DNA from: Billgrantia tianxiuensis
Lineage (GTDB): Bacteria > Pseudomonadota > Gammaproteobacteria > Pseudomonadales > Halomonadaceae
DNA length: 64,000 nucleotides
Assembly: GCF_009834345.1 (NCBI RefSeq)
Contig: NZ_CP035042.1
Span: 1,860,001 to 1,924,000 of the forward strand
Direction: 5' to 3'
Positions 43,263 through 53,159 of the stretch are shown in pieces. A model generated the notes under the pieces. It was not told where the DNA came from. It did not search any database and saw only the letters and a program-made list of their open reading frames with translations. A program made the position numbers and the translations under genes. Position 1 is the first letter of the stretch. Each line of letters starts with the position of its first letter.

Positions 43263-44035
43263 GTGAGATCGTTTCGCCAACCATGCCTCTGGGGGCCATG
43301 CTCTGGCTGGGTCTGGCCGCCTCGGCCTCCGCAGACCCCGAGCTACAGCAGGAGACGAGAGAGGCTCAGCGTAGCCAGGCCGAACTGCAGGCCAGTATCG
43401 ACGCCGCCGACGACGAGGCGCGAGCCATGCTCGAGGAACTGCGTGAGCTGGAGCGTGCTGAGCGCCGCCTTGCGCGAGAGAACGCCGAGCTGGCGCCGCG
43501 GCTCGAGCGCCAAGCCGCCATGCTGGATCGTCGCGAGGCGGCACTCGATACCTTGGCGGAAACCCGTGAAGCCTTGCCGGTACTGCAGGAGCGCCTGATC
43601 GAGCGGCTCGAGCAGTGGGTCGACGACGATATGCCGTTCCTACGCGAGGAGCGTCAGGCACGGGTTGCCAGCCTGCGCTCCCAGGCCGATGAACTGACCA
43701 GTGCCGAACGCTGGGAGCGGATCGTCGCGGCGTGGCGCACCGAACTGGATTACGGACGCGAAGTCGATGCCTGGCGCGGCTACCTCGGAGAGGGAGATTC
43801 GCGCCGCGAGGTGGACTACCTGAGGCTTGGGCGAGTGGGCTTCTATTATCTGACCCCGGACGGCCGCGCCGGGCGCGTGTGGCAGGCTGATACCGGCAGT
43901 TGGGCACCGCTCGACGAAGCCCAGCGTCGCGATGTGCGCAATGGCCTGCGCATCGCACGCGATCGCCGCGCCCCCGAACTGCTCGAGCTACCCATTTCGC
44001 AGCCGCTCGAACGCACCGAGGAGGGCGGCGCATGA
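43263..44035 (+). CDS. DUF3450 periplasmic coiled-coil protein of the TonB2 operon (one frameshift)
   Basis: A DUF3450-family protein, usually first gene of TtpC-type TonB operons. It is strongly helical: about residues 25-130 are an E/A/R-rich coiled coil, followed by LGRVGFYYLTPDGRAGRVWQ. With a GTG start at 43263, which has AGGAG seven bases upstream, the N-terminus is VRSFRQP and then MPLGAMLWLGLAASASA, a good signal peptide. The two parts are one base out of frame at 43281-43282, so one base is probably missing. Without correction, the only start (ATG 43283) lacks a ribosome site and positive charge. Corrected length is 257. It overlaps ttpC (ATGA). Confidence 0.8.
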
Positions 44036-45426
44036 GACTGTCGCGTTTTGCTCCAGGCCTTCTGCTGCCAGGCCTTCTGTTGATAGTAATAGGCCTCATG
44101 TGTATCTCGACGAATCTCCAGGCACAGTCGGAGCCGTTGACCACCCTGCGCGCCGAGCGTGAGGCTGCCGAGGCTCGCGACCGGGCGCGTCTGGCCGAAT
44201 TGCTCGAGGACCGGGATGCCCTGGAAGCCGCTCTCGAGGAGGCCCGCGCCGCCCATGGTCAGGCTGAGGCGCGCAACAGCGAGCTTAGGGCCGAGGCCGA
44301 GGCGTTGAACGAGCGCCAGGCCGAGCTCGAGGCGCGCCAACAGGAGCAGGGGGATGACCTCGAGGCGATCCTGGCCTCGCTTGCCCAGCACAGCGGCGAA
44401 TTGCGCGATGGCCTGGCCGACAGCTGGCTGATGGTGCAGGGTGCTGGGCTGCCGCCGCGACTCGACGATGCTGAAGTGCTCGAACTCGAGCATCTCGAAG
44501 CCTTCGCCGATAGTCTGGTAGCGCTGACCGCGGATACCGCGCGGGTGGTTCGCTTCGAGGCGCCGGTGGCCGCGGCCGATGGCGAGATTGCGCCGCGCGA
44601 AGTGATCCGCGTCGGCGATTTCACTGCCTTCACCGACGGTCACCTGCTGCGTCGCGGCGTCGACGACCGGGCCCTGTCGGTGGTCGAGCGTACCCCGCGT
44701 GAAGTCGCCGCGAGCCTGGCGGCCTTCCATGCCGGCGAATCGCGCTCGCTGACGTTCGATCCGACACGCGGCCAGGTCATGGCGGCCCTGGCACAGCGAC
44801 CGAGCCTGCTCGAACGCTTCCATCAAGGTGGGGCGGTCGGCTATGTGGTGGTGGGGCTGGGGGCCATCGGCCTGTTGGTTGCCCTGCTGCAATATGCCTA
44901 TCTGCTGCGCGTCAGTCTGGCCATGCGTCGCCAGTTGCGCGATCTCACCACATTGCGCGAGGACAATCCGCTCGGCCGCGTGCTGCTGCGCTTCGGGGCG
45001 CTGAGGGACGACCCGGTGCCGGAAGCGCTGGAGGCCCGCCTCGACGAAGCGGTGCTGGCCGAGCTACCGCGCCTCGAGCGCGGCCAGCCGCTGGTCAAGC
45101 TGCTGGCCGCCGTGGCGCCGCTGCTGGGGCTGCTGGGCACCGTCACCGGAATGATCGTGACCTTCCAGGCGATCACCGTATTCGGTACCGGCGATCCGCA
45201 GCTGATGGCCGGCGGCATCAGTCAGGCACTGGTGACGACCGTGCTGGGCCTGATTACCGCCGTGCCGCTGCTGTTCGCGCATACGGCGCTGGCGGGTCGC
45301 AGCCGTCGCCTGGCGGGGCTGGTGGAGGGACAGGCCAGCGCCGCCCTGGCCGAGCAGCTCGAGCAGCGCCCGCATGGGCCCGACAGCATCACCGGGAGTG
45401 CCCGCCGTGATCCCGCTCTGGCTTGA
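44032..45426 (+). CDS. TtpC-type MotA/TolQ/ExbB proton channel protein
   Basis: A 464-residue inner-membrane protein. A signal or anchor segment lies at 8-28, then a long charged coiled coil (about 35-110) and a periplasmic domain, then three membrane segments at about 268-293, 355-380 and 398-420. The channel block LVKLLAAVAPLLGLLGTVTGMIVTFQAI is the MotA/TolQ/ExbB signature. The extended N-terminus distinguishes it from ordinary ExbB and matches TtpC, an accessory subunit required by TonB2 systems of Vibrio. It overlaps both neighbours, so expression is coupled. Confidence 0.86.
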   Translation: MRLSRFAPGLLLPGLLLIVIGLMCISTNLQAQSEPLTTLRAEREAAEARDRARLAELLEDRDALEAALEEARAAHGQAEARNSELRAEAEALNERQAELEARQQEQGDDLEAILASLAQHSGELRDGLADSWLMVQGAGLPPRLDDAEVLELEHLEAFADSLVALTADTARVVRFEAPVAAADGEIAPREVIRVGDFTAFTDGHLLRRGVDDRALSVVERTPREVAASLAAFHAGESRSLTFDPTRGQVMAALAQRPSLLERFHQGGAVGYVVVGLGAIGLLVALLQYAYLLRVSLAMRRQLRDLTTLREDNPLGRVLLRFGALRDDPVPEALEARLDEAVLAELPRLERGQPLVKLLAAVAPLLGLLGTVTGMIVTFQAITVFGTGDPQLMAGGISQALVTTVLGLITAVPLLFAHTALAGRSRRLAGLVEGQASAALAEQLEQRPHGPDSITGSARRDPALA

Positions 45427-45943
45427 GCCGCTGCAGCGCCTGGTCGAGGCGGGCGGCTCGGTCCTGGTGGTGATCGCGCTGGTCGCCATGCTGCTGTTCA
45501 GCCTGGCGCTGGAGCGGGTGTGGTATTTCCGCATCACCTACCGCCGCGCGCGGCGTGCCCTGATCGCTCGCTGGATGGCGCGCCAGGATCACTTGAGCTG
45601 GAGCGCGCTCACGCTGCGCGAAGCCTGGGCGCGTGAGCTGATCGGACGGCTGCGCCGTCCGCTGCCGTGGCTCAGGCTGCTGGTGGCGCTGTGCCCACTG
45701 CTGGGGCTGCTGGGCACGGTGACCGGCATGATCGCCGTGTTCGACAGCCTGGCGATGACCGATACCAGCCAGGCCCGCGCCATGGCCGATGGCGTGGCCC
45801 GGGCTACCCTGCCGACCCTGACCGGCATGGCGGTGGCGGTGGTGGGGCTGCTGTTCACCAGCCGCCTCGAGCAGATCATTCGTCGCGAGGACCAGCGGCT
45901 GCACGACCGCTTGGCCCGTGCCGTGGAGGATACCGATGCGTAG
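45407..45943 (+). CDS. exbB: ExbB-type proton channel subunit
   Basis: A 178-residue three-helix protein that uses proton flow to energise TonB. The first membrane segment is about 18-38, and the conserved channel block is LLVALCPLLGLLGTVTGMIAVFDSLA with the third segment TLPTLTGMAVAVVGLLFTS. It is the short ExbB of TonB2 systems (E. coli ExbB is 244). The GTG at 45407 with GGAG upstream was chosen; it overlaps the end of the TtpC gene by 20 bp. Confidence 0.87.
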   Translation: MIPLWLEPLQRLVEAGGSVLVVIALVAMLLFSLALERVWYFRITYRRARRALIARWMARQDHLSWSALTLREAWARELIGRLRRPLPWLRLLVALCPLLGLLGTVTGMIAVFDSLAMTDTSQARAMADGVARATLPTLTGMAVAVVGLLFTSRLEQIIRREDQRLHDRLARAVEDTDA

Positions 45944-46343
45944 ACGCCGCCTTGGCGCCGATGACGGCGAGGCCAGCGAAGTCAACCTGACGCCGATGCT
46001 GGACGTCGTCTTCATCATGCTGATCTTCTTCATCGTCACCACCAGCTTCATCAAGGAGAGCGGGGTGGAGATCGAGCGACCCGAATCCAGCGCCGCTTCC
46101 CCGCGGCCCGATGCCCAGGTGATGGTTGCCATCACTCCCGAGGGGGCGGTATGGGTCGACGGCCGCGCGGTGGACCTGCATCGCGTCGGTGGCGAAGTGG
46201 CCTCGCTGGTGAGTGATGACGGCTCGGTGGTGATCCAGGCTGACCGCGACTCCACCACCGGTCTGCTGATCGAAGTGATGGATCGCATCCGCGAGGCCGG
46301 CGTGGAGCAGGTGGCCGTGGCCGCCAGCCGGAGCAGGCCGTGA
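45936..46343 (+). CDS. exbD: ExbD biopolymer transport protein
   Basis: A 135-residue inner-membrane protein with one N-terminal transmembrane segment, VNLTPMLDVVFIMLIFFIVTTSF, carrying the essential membrane Asp of the ExbD/TolR family, and a periplasmic domain ending IREAGVEQVAVAA. GGAGG before the ATG at 45936 sets the start, inside the last codons of exbB. Partner of ExbB in the TonB energizer. Confidence 0.9.
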   Translation: MRRRRLGADDGEASEVNLTPMLDVVFIMLIFFIVTTSFIKESGVEIERPESSAASPRPDAQVMVAITPEGAVWVDGRAVDLHRVGGEVASLVSDDGSVVIQADRDSTTGLLIEVMDRIREAGVEQVAVAASRSRP

Positions 46344-47100
46344 CGCGTATACCGTTCTCTGCATTGGGCGGGGTGGCTCTCGCATTGTTGTTGTTCTGGC
46401 TGCTGGCACTGCTGGTGGCGCCGCCGGAAGAGGAGTTCGACGTCATCGACGAGAGCCTGACACTGAGCATGGTCGAGGCCCCAGAGCCGGTGCAGGAGGA
46501 AGTGGTCGAACCCAGCGCCGAACCGCCGCCTCCCCAGGCCGAAGCGACGCCACCGCCTCAGCCGGAACCGCTGCCACCGCTGGAAAGCGCGATCGCCATG
46601 CCCGAACCGGAGCTGCCGCCGGAACCGGTGGAACCGCTCGAACTCGACACCAGCTTGCCCGAGCTCAGCGAGGCCCGGCCGGAACCTCCGCCGGAGCCCG
46701 CTCCGCAGCCTCGGCCAGAGCCCGAGCCGACGCCCGAGCCAGCACCGTCATCCCAGCCGAGCCCGTCGCCGGCACCCAGTGCGGCCCCTGCCGAGTCCGC
46801 CCCCGTTGAACCTGCGCCCGCCGAGCAGGGGCCGGTGGATGTAGGCCAGATCGCCCCGACCAATCGCGTACCGCCGGAGTACCCCCGCGTGCACAGCGGC
46901 GCGGCCTGGAAGGGCACGTGGAGCTGCAGTTCCTGATTCGTCCCGACGGCAGCGTCGATCGCTCATCCATCCGTGTGGTCGAGTCTCAGCCGCGCCACGT
47001 CTTCGATTCGGCCGCCGAGCAGGCCGTGGCGCGCTGGCAGTTCGAGCCGGCCAGCGGCGTGCGGCGTGCGCGGCAGCGCCTCGAATTCCAATTGAGGTAA
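46340..47100 (+). CDS. tonB: TonB energy transducer (one frameshift)
   Basis: A 253-residue protein: N-terminal anchor (about 8-28), a very proline- and glutamate-rich linker (about 48-165, PEP/PAP repeats) that spans the periplasm, then the C-terminal TonB domain. The frame is lost at the C-run 46882-46886: VPPEYP should continue PRAQRRGLEGHVELQFLIRP, read one base over, and end ARQRLEFQLR. One missing C restores it. GTG start overlaps the exbD stop (GTGA). It would energise the three receptors in this window. Confidence 0.88.
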
Positions 47101-47103
47101 ACC

Positions 47104-48198
47104 ATGGCGATGCGTGCCGTACGATATCTCGTGGTTTGTGGTCTCGTCGTCTGTGCCGGGCTGCTGGTATCCGCTTCGGCGATGGCCCAGGCGCCGGCGC
47201 TCTCCGGCGATATCATTGCCGACCTGGAGCAGCTTCAGCAGGCGCTACGGCAAGGCGAACACGAGCGGGTGGCCGAACGTGCTCGTGCTCAGGCGCAGCG
47301 TTTTGAGGGAGGCAATGCCGCCGACCGCTGGGCCAGCGCCCTGTATCGTCAACTGGCCGCGGGTGCCGCGGCCGGAGTAGGGCAGCATGAGGCAGCCGCC
47401 GAGCAACTGCGCCAGGCGCGCCGCATCCAGGAGGCACCGCAGGTGCAGCGTGACCGTTGGCTGCAGGAAGAAGCCCGGCTGCGCTTGGCTGCCGGCCAGA
47501 TGGAAGAGGCAGTAACGCTGTGGCTCGACTGGCATCAGCGACATGACGGCAGCCCCGACGACCGTTGGCGTCTGGCGCGTGCTTTGGCGGAGCTGGAGCG
47601 CTGGGAAGAAGCGGCGCAGTGGGTCGAGCGTGCGTTGGCCGACGACCCGGCCCCGGGTGAGCGCCGCCAGGCGCTGGCGGCTACCGTATTCCAACGTGCC
47701 GGGCGCGGCGAGCAGGCGCTGGCAAGATTGGAAGCTTCGCTGAACGCACAGGCCGAGCCCGCCGCGTGGCGCCGGGCGGCGGCGTTGGCCCAAGGGCTTG
47801 GCGATGCGCAGCGGGCTGCGGCGATATGGGAGGCCGGCTGGCGTCTCGGGGCGTTGGCAGGGGAGGACGACCTGCGTCAGCGCATCGAGCTGCACCTGGC
47901 CGCCGGCACTCCGGCCCGGGCCGCCGAATATCTACAAGCGGCGCTGGAGGAAGGGGCACTGCCCGACACCGTTGATCATCGGCGTCTGTTGGCTCGTGCC
48001 TGGGAAGCGGCCCGTGATCGCGAGCGCGCGCTGGAGGCTTGGCGTGAGCTGGCGCGGCGCAGTGGAGAAGGCCAAGACTGGCGGCGCCTGGGCCTGCTGG
48101 CCCACGCCTGGGGGCGGCCCGAGCTGGCCCGGCAGGCCATGCAACAAGCGCAGCGCCGCGGTGAAGAGATCGATCCGCGCTGGCTCTCGACCCTTTAG
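47104..48198 (+). CDS. TPR-repeat protein of the TonB2 operon
   Basis: A 364-residue exported protein. A signal peptide ends near SASAMAQ; the rest is a run of degenerate tetratricopeptide repeats, such as WLDWHQRHDGSPDDRWRLARALAELERWEEAAQWVERAL. TPR proteins are often the last gene of TtpC-type TonB operons, where their role is poorly known. It starts 3 bp after tonB, so it is the sixth gene of this operon. It is convergent with xthA, and no clear terminator lies in the 34-bp gap. Confidence 0.78.
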   Translation: MAMRAVRYLVVCGLVVCAGLLVSASAMAQAPALSGDIIADLEQLQQALRQGEHERVAERARAQAQRFEGGNAADRWASALYRQLAAGAAAGVGQHEAAAEQLRQARRIQEAPQVQRDRWLQEEARLRLAAGQMEEAVTLWLDWHQRHDGSPDDRWRLARALAELERWEEAAQWVERALADDPAPGERRQALAATVFQRAGRGEQALARLEASLNAQAEPAAWRRAAALAQGLGDAQRAAAIWEAGWRLGALAGEDDLRQRIELHLAAGTPARAAEYLQAALEEGALPDTVDHRRLLARAWEAARDRERALEAWRELARRSGEGQDWRRLGLLAHAWGRPELARQAMQQAQRRGEEIDPRWLSTL

Positions 48199-48232
48199 GG
48201 AGGAGCTTCCCCACGGGCCGAGGCGTCTGGTT

Positions 48233-49066
48233 TCAGATGTCGAAGTCGGTCCACACTGGAGCGTGATCCGAAGGCCGTTCCATGCCGCGCAGGTCGTAGT
48301 CGATGCCGGCGTCGCGCACCTGCTTGGCCAGGGGATCGGTGACCAGAATGTAGTCGATGCGCAGCCCGCGCCGTGGTTCGCGTTCGAAACCGCGGGAGCG
48401 GTAGTCGAACCAGCTGAAGCGGTCATCCACCTGTGGGTAGCGCACGCGATAGCTGTCGGTAAGCCCCCACGCCTTGAGCGTGCCGAGCCACTCCCGTTCG
48501 ATAGGCTGGAAGCTGGTCTTGCCTTCGCGCAGCCAGCGCTTGCGGTTGTCCTCGCCGATGCCGATGTCGATGTCCTCGGGGGAGATGTTGAAATCCCCCA
48601 TCACCGCCAGCCGCTCGTCGGGGCGGTGCCGTTCGCGCAGCAGTTGGATCAGTTGGGCGTAGAACTCACGCTTGTTGGGAAACTTGGTCGGGTGGGCGAT
48701 GTTCTCGCCCTGCGGGAAGTAGCCGTTCCACACGGTCAGTGTCTCGCCATCGGCGGTGCGCAGCCGTGCCCCGATCAAGCGGCGCTGGGACTCTTCGCCG
48801 TCGCCGGGCAGGCCGAAGAAGACCTCCTCCGGCCCGCTGGGGCAGAGCGCCTTGTGACACATCAGTGCGACGCCGTAGTGGCCTTTCTGGCCATGATAGT
48901 GGACGTGGTAGCCCATGGCCTCGACTGCCTCGCGGGGAAACTCGTCGTCGTGAACCTTGGTTTCCTGCAGTCCGATCACCAACGGCTGGTGAGTGGCGAT
49001 CAGCGCCTCGAGCTGGTGCATGCGGGCGCGCAGCCCATTGATGTTGAACGAGACCAGGCGTATCAC
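48233..49066 (-). CDS. xthA: Exodeoxyribonuclease III family AP endonuclease
   Basis: A 277-residue Mg-dependent endonuclease/exonuclease/phosphatase fold enzyme that cuts DNA at abasic sites. It begins [25 protein letters not shown] holds the metal Glu, [12 protein letters not shown] the Asp and Asn, and [13 protein letters not shown] the catalytic His. Start is GTG at 49066, overlapping the stop of the upstream small gene (GTGA), so coupled translation is likely. Confidence 0.92.
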   Translation of the reverse strand: MIRLVSFNINGLRARMHQLEALIATHQPLVIGLQETKVHDDEFPREAVEAMGYHVHYHGQKGHYGVALMCHKALCPSGPEEVFFGLPGDGEESQRRLIGARLRTADGETLTVWNGYFPQGENIAHPTKFPNKREFYAQLIQLLRERHRPDERLAVMGDFNISPEDIDIGIGEDNRKRWLREGKTSFQPIEREWLGTLKAWGLTDSYRVRYPQVDDRFSWFDYRSRGFEREPRRGLRIDYILVTDPLAKQVRDAGIDYDLRGMERPSDHAPVWTDFDI

Positions 49067-49311
49067 TCGTCGCGCTCCTCACTAGATGTCGATGTGGGTT
49101 CGGGGTGGATGGCGATGCTGGCGCCCTGTTCCTGGCGGGCCAGCTTGCGCGCCGCCTGCAGCTTGCGTTGCTGGCGCTTCTTCTGGGTGAAGCGGCGCGA
49201 CGAGGTTACCTGGTCGGGATTCTCGTGGCGCCACTTCTTGTAATCCTTGCGTTTGCCGGTGCGGATGGTCACCTTGTCGGCCAGCGAGCGAGTCTTCTTG
49301 CGGCGTGTCAT
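49063..49311 (-). CDS. Small, highly basic protein upstream of xthA
   Basis: Not recognised. It has 82 residues, very rich in Lys and Arg ([37 protein letters not shown]), ending in an acidic tail. Composition suggests binding to RNA, ribosome or DNA; this is inference only. GGAG stands nine bases before the ATG at 49311; an ATG at 49326 is also possible. Its stop overlaps the xthA start. Confidence 0.6.
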   Translation of the reverse strand: MTRRKKTRSLADKVTIRTGKRKDYKKWRHENPDQVTSSRRFTQKKRQQRKLQAARKLARQEQGASIAIHPEPTSTSSEERDE

Positions 49312-49504
49312 CGGGCCTGGCTCCATGGGTGTTGAGTGGCTGCTGAGCGTGCATTCTACCAGTCCGATGCAAGAGACGCGCCCTCATCGCCATAGGCTGG
49401 TACAATATGCGGCTGTACGAAGTTCAGGAAATGCTGAACGAATCGACGAGCGAGTTGAACGCAGCGTTTCCTTCACCCATTGCAACGGACAAGACACACA
49501 GCCT

Positions 49505-50779
49505 ATGAGCGAGTCGGAACAGACCACAGCCCCGGCCGAGAACCGCAAGCCCAAGCGTCGTCGTCGCAAGCCGCGCCGTCGCCAGTCGAACTGGGATCTG
49601 CGCCAGTTTCAGGTGCCTGCCGTGGCGGGCAAGTGGCGCTTTCACGACTTCGATCTGCCCTTGCCGCTGATGCGCGCCATCCATGCGCTGGGCTTCGAGT
49701 ACTGCACGCCGATCCAGGCCGAGGCGCTGGCCCACACGCTACTGGGCGGCGACGTGGTCGGCAAGGCCCAGACCGGCACCGGCAAGACCGCCGCCTTCCT
49801 GATCTCGATCCTGGCCTACTTCCTTGAGGAAGAGGTGCCGGACGGGCAGAAGCCGGGTGCGCCGCGGGCCCTGATCGTGGCGCCGACCCGTGAGCTGGCG
49901 CTGCAGATCGAGAAGGACGCCAAGGCGCTGGCGCGTTTCACCGACCTCAACGTGGCCAGCGTGGTCGGCGGCATGGACTACCAGAAGCAGCGCGACAACC
50001 TGGGCAAGAAGCTCGACATTCTAGTGGCCACTCCCGGGCGACTGCTCGACTTCCACGAGAAGCGCGACGTCGACCTGACCCAAGTCGAGGTCCTCGTGCT
50101 CGACGAGGCCGATCGCATGCTGTCGATGGGCTTCATTCCTGACGTCAAGCGCATCATCCGCCACACGCCGAAGAAGGAGGAGCGCCAGACCTTCCTGTTC
50201 TCGGCCACTTTCTCCCAGGACATCCTCAACCTGGCCAGCCAGTGGACGCATCAGCCGACCCACGTTGAGATCGAGGTCACTGTCGACAACAAGGCCAACA
50301 TCGATCAGCGTGTCTACGTGGTTAGCGACGACGACAAGCCGAAGCTGCTGATCAACCTGCTCAAGCAGGAAAGCTTCGACAGGGTGATGGTGTTCGGCAA
50401 CCGCCGCGACCTGGTGCGCAAACTCGAGAGCCTGCTCAAGAAGGCCGACGTCAACGTGGCGATGCTCTCCGGCGACGTGCCGCAGAATCAGCGCATCAAG
50501 ACCCTGGAGCGCTTCCGCGAGGGTGAAGTGCAGGTGCTGGTGGCCACCGATGTGGCCGGCCGCGGCATCCATATCGAGGATGTCAGCCACGTGATCAACT
50601 ACACCCTTCCCGAGGATCCGGAGGACTACGTTCACCGTATCGGCCGTACCGGCCGTGCCGGGGCCACCGGGGTGTCGATCAGCTTCGTCGGCGAGGAGGA
50701 CGCCTTCTCGCTGCCCGAAATCGAGCGCTACATTCAGGACAAGCTGCCCTGCGAGCATCCGCCCGAGGGATTGCTGTAA
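49505..50779 (+). CDS. rhlB: DEAD-box RNA helicase RhlB
   Basis: A 424-residue ATP-dependent RNA helicase, degradosome partner in enterobacteria. An Arg/Lys-rich N-terminal tail (residues 13-27) precedes the Q motif [12 protein letters not shown]. Then follow [40 protein letters not shown] and [12 protein letters not shown]. Overall layout and [19 protein letters not shown] follow Pseudomonas RhlB; assignment among DEAD-box paralogues rests on that. No strong ribosome site precedes the ATG at 49505. TACAAT near 49400 may be its -10 box. Confidence 0.87.
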   Translation: MSESEQTTAPAENRKPKRRRRKPRRRQSNWDLRQFQVPAVAGKWRFHDFDLPLPLMRAIHALGFEYCTPIQAEALAHTLLGGDVVGKAQTGTGKTAAFLISILAYFLEEEVPDGQKPGAPRALIVAPTRELALQIEKDAKALARFTDLNVASVVGGMDYQKQRDNLGKKLDILVATPGRLLDFHEKRDVDLTQVEVLVLDEADRMLSMGFIPDVKRIIRHTPKKEERQTFLFSATFSQDILNLASQWTHQPTHVEIEVTVDNKANIDQRVYVVSDDDKPKLLINLLKQESFDRVMVFGNRRDLVRKLESLLKKADVNVAMLSGDVPQNQRIKTLERFREGEVQVLVATDVAGRGIHIEDVSHVINYTLPEDPEDYVHRIGRTGRAGATGVSISFVGEEDAFSLPEIERYIQDKLPCEHPPEGLL

Positions 50780-50959
50780 AGCCTGCTGCCCTCGCCGAGA
50801 GGGCGCCGGGGACAGGTTGAAGAGGAGGTCTTTTACCAAGGATGGCAAAAGTAGCGCCCAGGGAGGGGTTCACAGCGCCTCCTCGGAAACCTGTCGACGA
50901 CGCCGAAGCCACCACCGCCAGGCGTTCCCCCGACAGTAAGTCTTCTAGAGAGTGAGGCC

Positions 50960-53094
50960 ATGCTCGACGAGGCCCTCAAGGGCGAGATACAGGGCGCCTA
51001 CCGCCGCGTGCTGGAGGCCCAGGGGCTGACGCCTCGCTACGGCCAGCGGCTGATGATTGCCGAGATCGCCCGCACGCTCAGCGCCATCGAGGCCGACGAT
51101 GCTGGCCGGCGGCTCTCGGACGAGCACGTCTGCGTGCTCGAGGCGGGCACCGGCACCGGCAAGACCCTGGCCTACCTGCTGGCGGCGCTGCCGGTGGCCA
51201 AGGCAAGGGGCAAGCGCCTGGTGGTGGCCACCGCCACCATCGCCCTACAGGAACAGGTGCTGCTGCAGGACCTGCCCACCCTCAAGGCCCACAGCGGCCT
51301 CGATTTCGACTACGCCCTGGCCAAGGGGCGCGGTCGCTACGTCTGCCTGACCCGCCTGGAGCAGGCGCTCGATGGCGTCGAGGACAACCCGACCCTGTCG
51401 CTGTTCGAGCAGAGCCTGGCCCAGGGCGCCGGCGACCATTTCCTGGCGCTGGTGCAGGAGATGGCCGAAGCCTATGGCAGTGGCCGCTGGGAAGGGGATC
51501 GCGAGAGCTGGCCGGAAGCCATCGAAGACACCGATTGGCGACGCCTGACCATCGATCACCGCCAGTGCACCAACCGCCGCTGCGGCCATTTCGCCGCCTG
51601 TGCCTTCTTCCGTGCCCGCCGTGACCTGGAAAGTGCCGACATCATCGTTGCCAACCACGATCTGGTGCTGGCCGACCTGTCGCTGGGTGGCGGCGTGGTG
51701 CTGCCGCCGCCCGGCGACTGCATCTACGTCTTCGACGAAGGGCACCACCTGCCGGACAAGGCGCTGAATCATTTTGCCCACCGCGTAGGTATCAACGGCA
51801 CCCTGCGTTGGCTGGGAAATCTGAAGAAGTCGCTGACCGAGCTCAACCAGGCGCTGGCGATACAGCCGACCCTGGCGCGGCTGCTGGCCGGGTTGCCGGA
51901 AACCATCGCCGCACTGGAGCCGCGTCTGGGGGAGGCCTTTTCGCTCGGCCACCAGTTGGCCGGGCGCCAGCACGGGCTGGAAGAGGGCGAGGAGAGCCAT
52001 CAATACCGCTTCGAGATGGGACGCGTTCCCGATGCCCTGCGCCAGCATGCTAGCAACCTGCTGGTGGTTTCGCCGAGCTTTCACGCACGTTGGAAACCAT
52101 GAGCGACATCTTGCGTGAGAGCCTCGACCCCGACAAGCACACCGGGCTGCCGCGTGAGCAGGCCGAGGCGTGGCTGCCGCTGCTGGCGCTGTTGCACGGC
52201 CGTGCACTGGAGGCGCATGGGCTGTGGGAAGCCTACGCTGAAACCGACATGGAGGGCGAGGCGCCGAGAGCGCGATGGCTGACGCTGGAGCGCTTCGGTA
52301 GCGAACCCGAGCTGGTCTTCTCGGCGAGCCCCGTGTCGGCGGCGCCGACCCTGGCCAAGAGCCTATGGGGAAGCTGCTTCGGTGCCGTGGTGACCTCGGC
52401 TACGCTCACGGCGCTTGGCCGCTTCGAGCGCCTGCAGGAGCGTGCCGGGCTGGCCAATCGCTACCGCTACCAGCGCTTGCCAAGTCCCTTCGATTATTCC
52501 CGCGCGGTGCTCAGCGTGCCGCGCGAGGCGGTGGACCCCGGCGACCGTGACGCCCACGAACGGACCATTGTCGATTTCGTCAGCGGGCTGGGCGACAGGG
52601 AAGCGGTGCTGATGCTGTTCTCGTCGCGGGCGCAGCTGCGTGCGGTGGAAAAGGCGCTGCCGGCGAAGTGGCGCGAGCGGGTGCTGGCCCAGGATAGGCT
52701 GCCCAAGCGCGAGCTGATCGAGCGCCATCGTGCCCGAGTGGATGCCGGGGAGGGCAGCGTGATCTTCGGCTTGGCTAGCTTCGCCGAAGGCATCGACCTG
52801 CCCGGCGATTACCTGACCCATGTGGTGATCACCCGGCTACCGTTTGCCGTGCCCGACGATCCAGTGGGGGCGACCCTGGCCGAGTGGATCGAGAGCCGGG
52901 GCGGTAACCCCTTCATGCGCATCAGCGTGCCCGATGCTTCGATCAAGCTGGTGCAGGCCTGCGGCCGGTTGATCCGCAAGGAAGCCGACCAGGGACGCAT
53001 CACACTGCTCGACCGGCGCGTGCTCACGCGACGTTATGGCCAGGCGCTACTCGACGCCTTGCCGCCGTTCAGGCGCGAAATCGAAGGTGTCTAG
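50960..53094 (+). CDS. dinG: ATP-dependent DNA helicase DinG (one frameshift)
   Basis: An XPD-like superfamily 2 helicase with a 4Fe-4S cluster, which unwinds R-loops and damaged DNA. RYGQRLMIAEIA is the Q-like region; EAGTGTGKTLAYLL is Walker A. Cluster Cys lie in RYVCLTR and CTNRRCGHFAACAF; VFDEGHHL is the DEAH variant. After SPSFHAR the frame ends falsely at about 52102. LETMSDILRES and the second RecA domain (VTSATLTAL, IFGLASFAEGIDLPG, QACGRLIR) are read one base over. One missing base near 52088-52090 gives 711 residues, the DinG size. GAGG before the ATG. Confidence 0.9.
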
Positions 53095-53120
53095 CCGCTA
53101 GCGGAGTGCGCCAAGCAAAA

Positions 53121-53146
53121 AGGCCCGCATCTAACGATGCGGGCCT
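53121..53146 (-). terminator. Terminator between convergent dinG and DAHP synthase genes
   Basis: An 11-bp perfect stem (aggcccgcatc / gatgcgggcct) with TAAC loop. On the minus strand it runs into TTTTTGC, so it mainly ends the DAHP synthase transcript. Confidence 0.9.
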
Positions 53147-53159
53147 TGGCGTGACGAGA

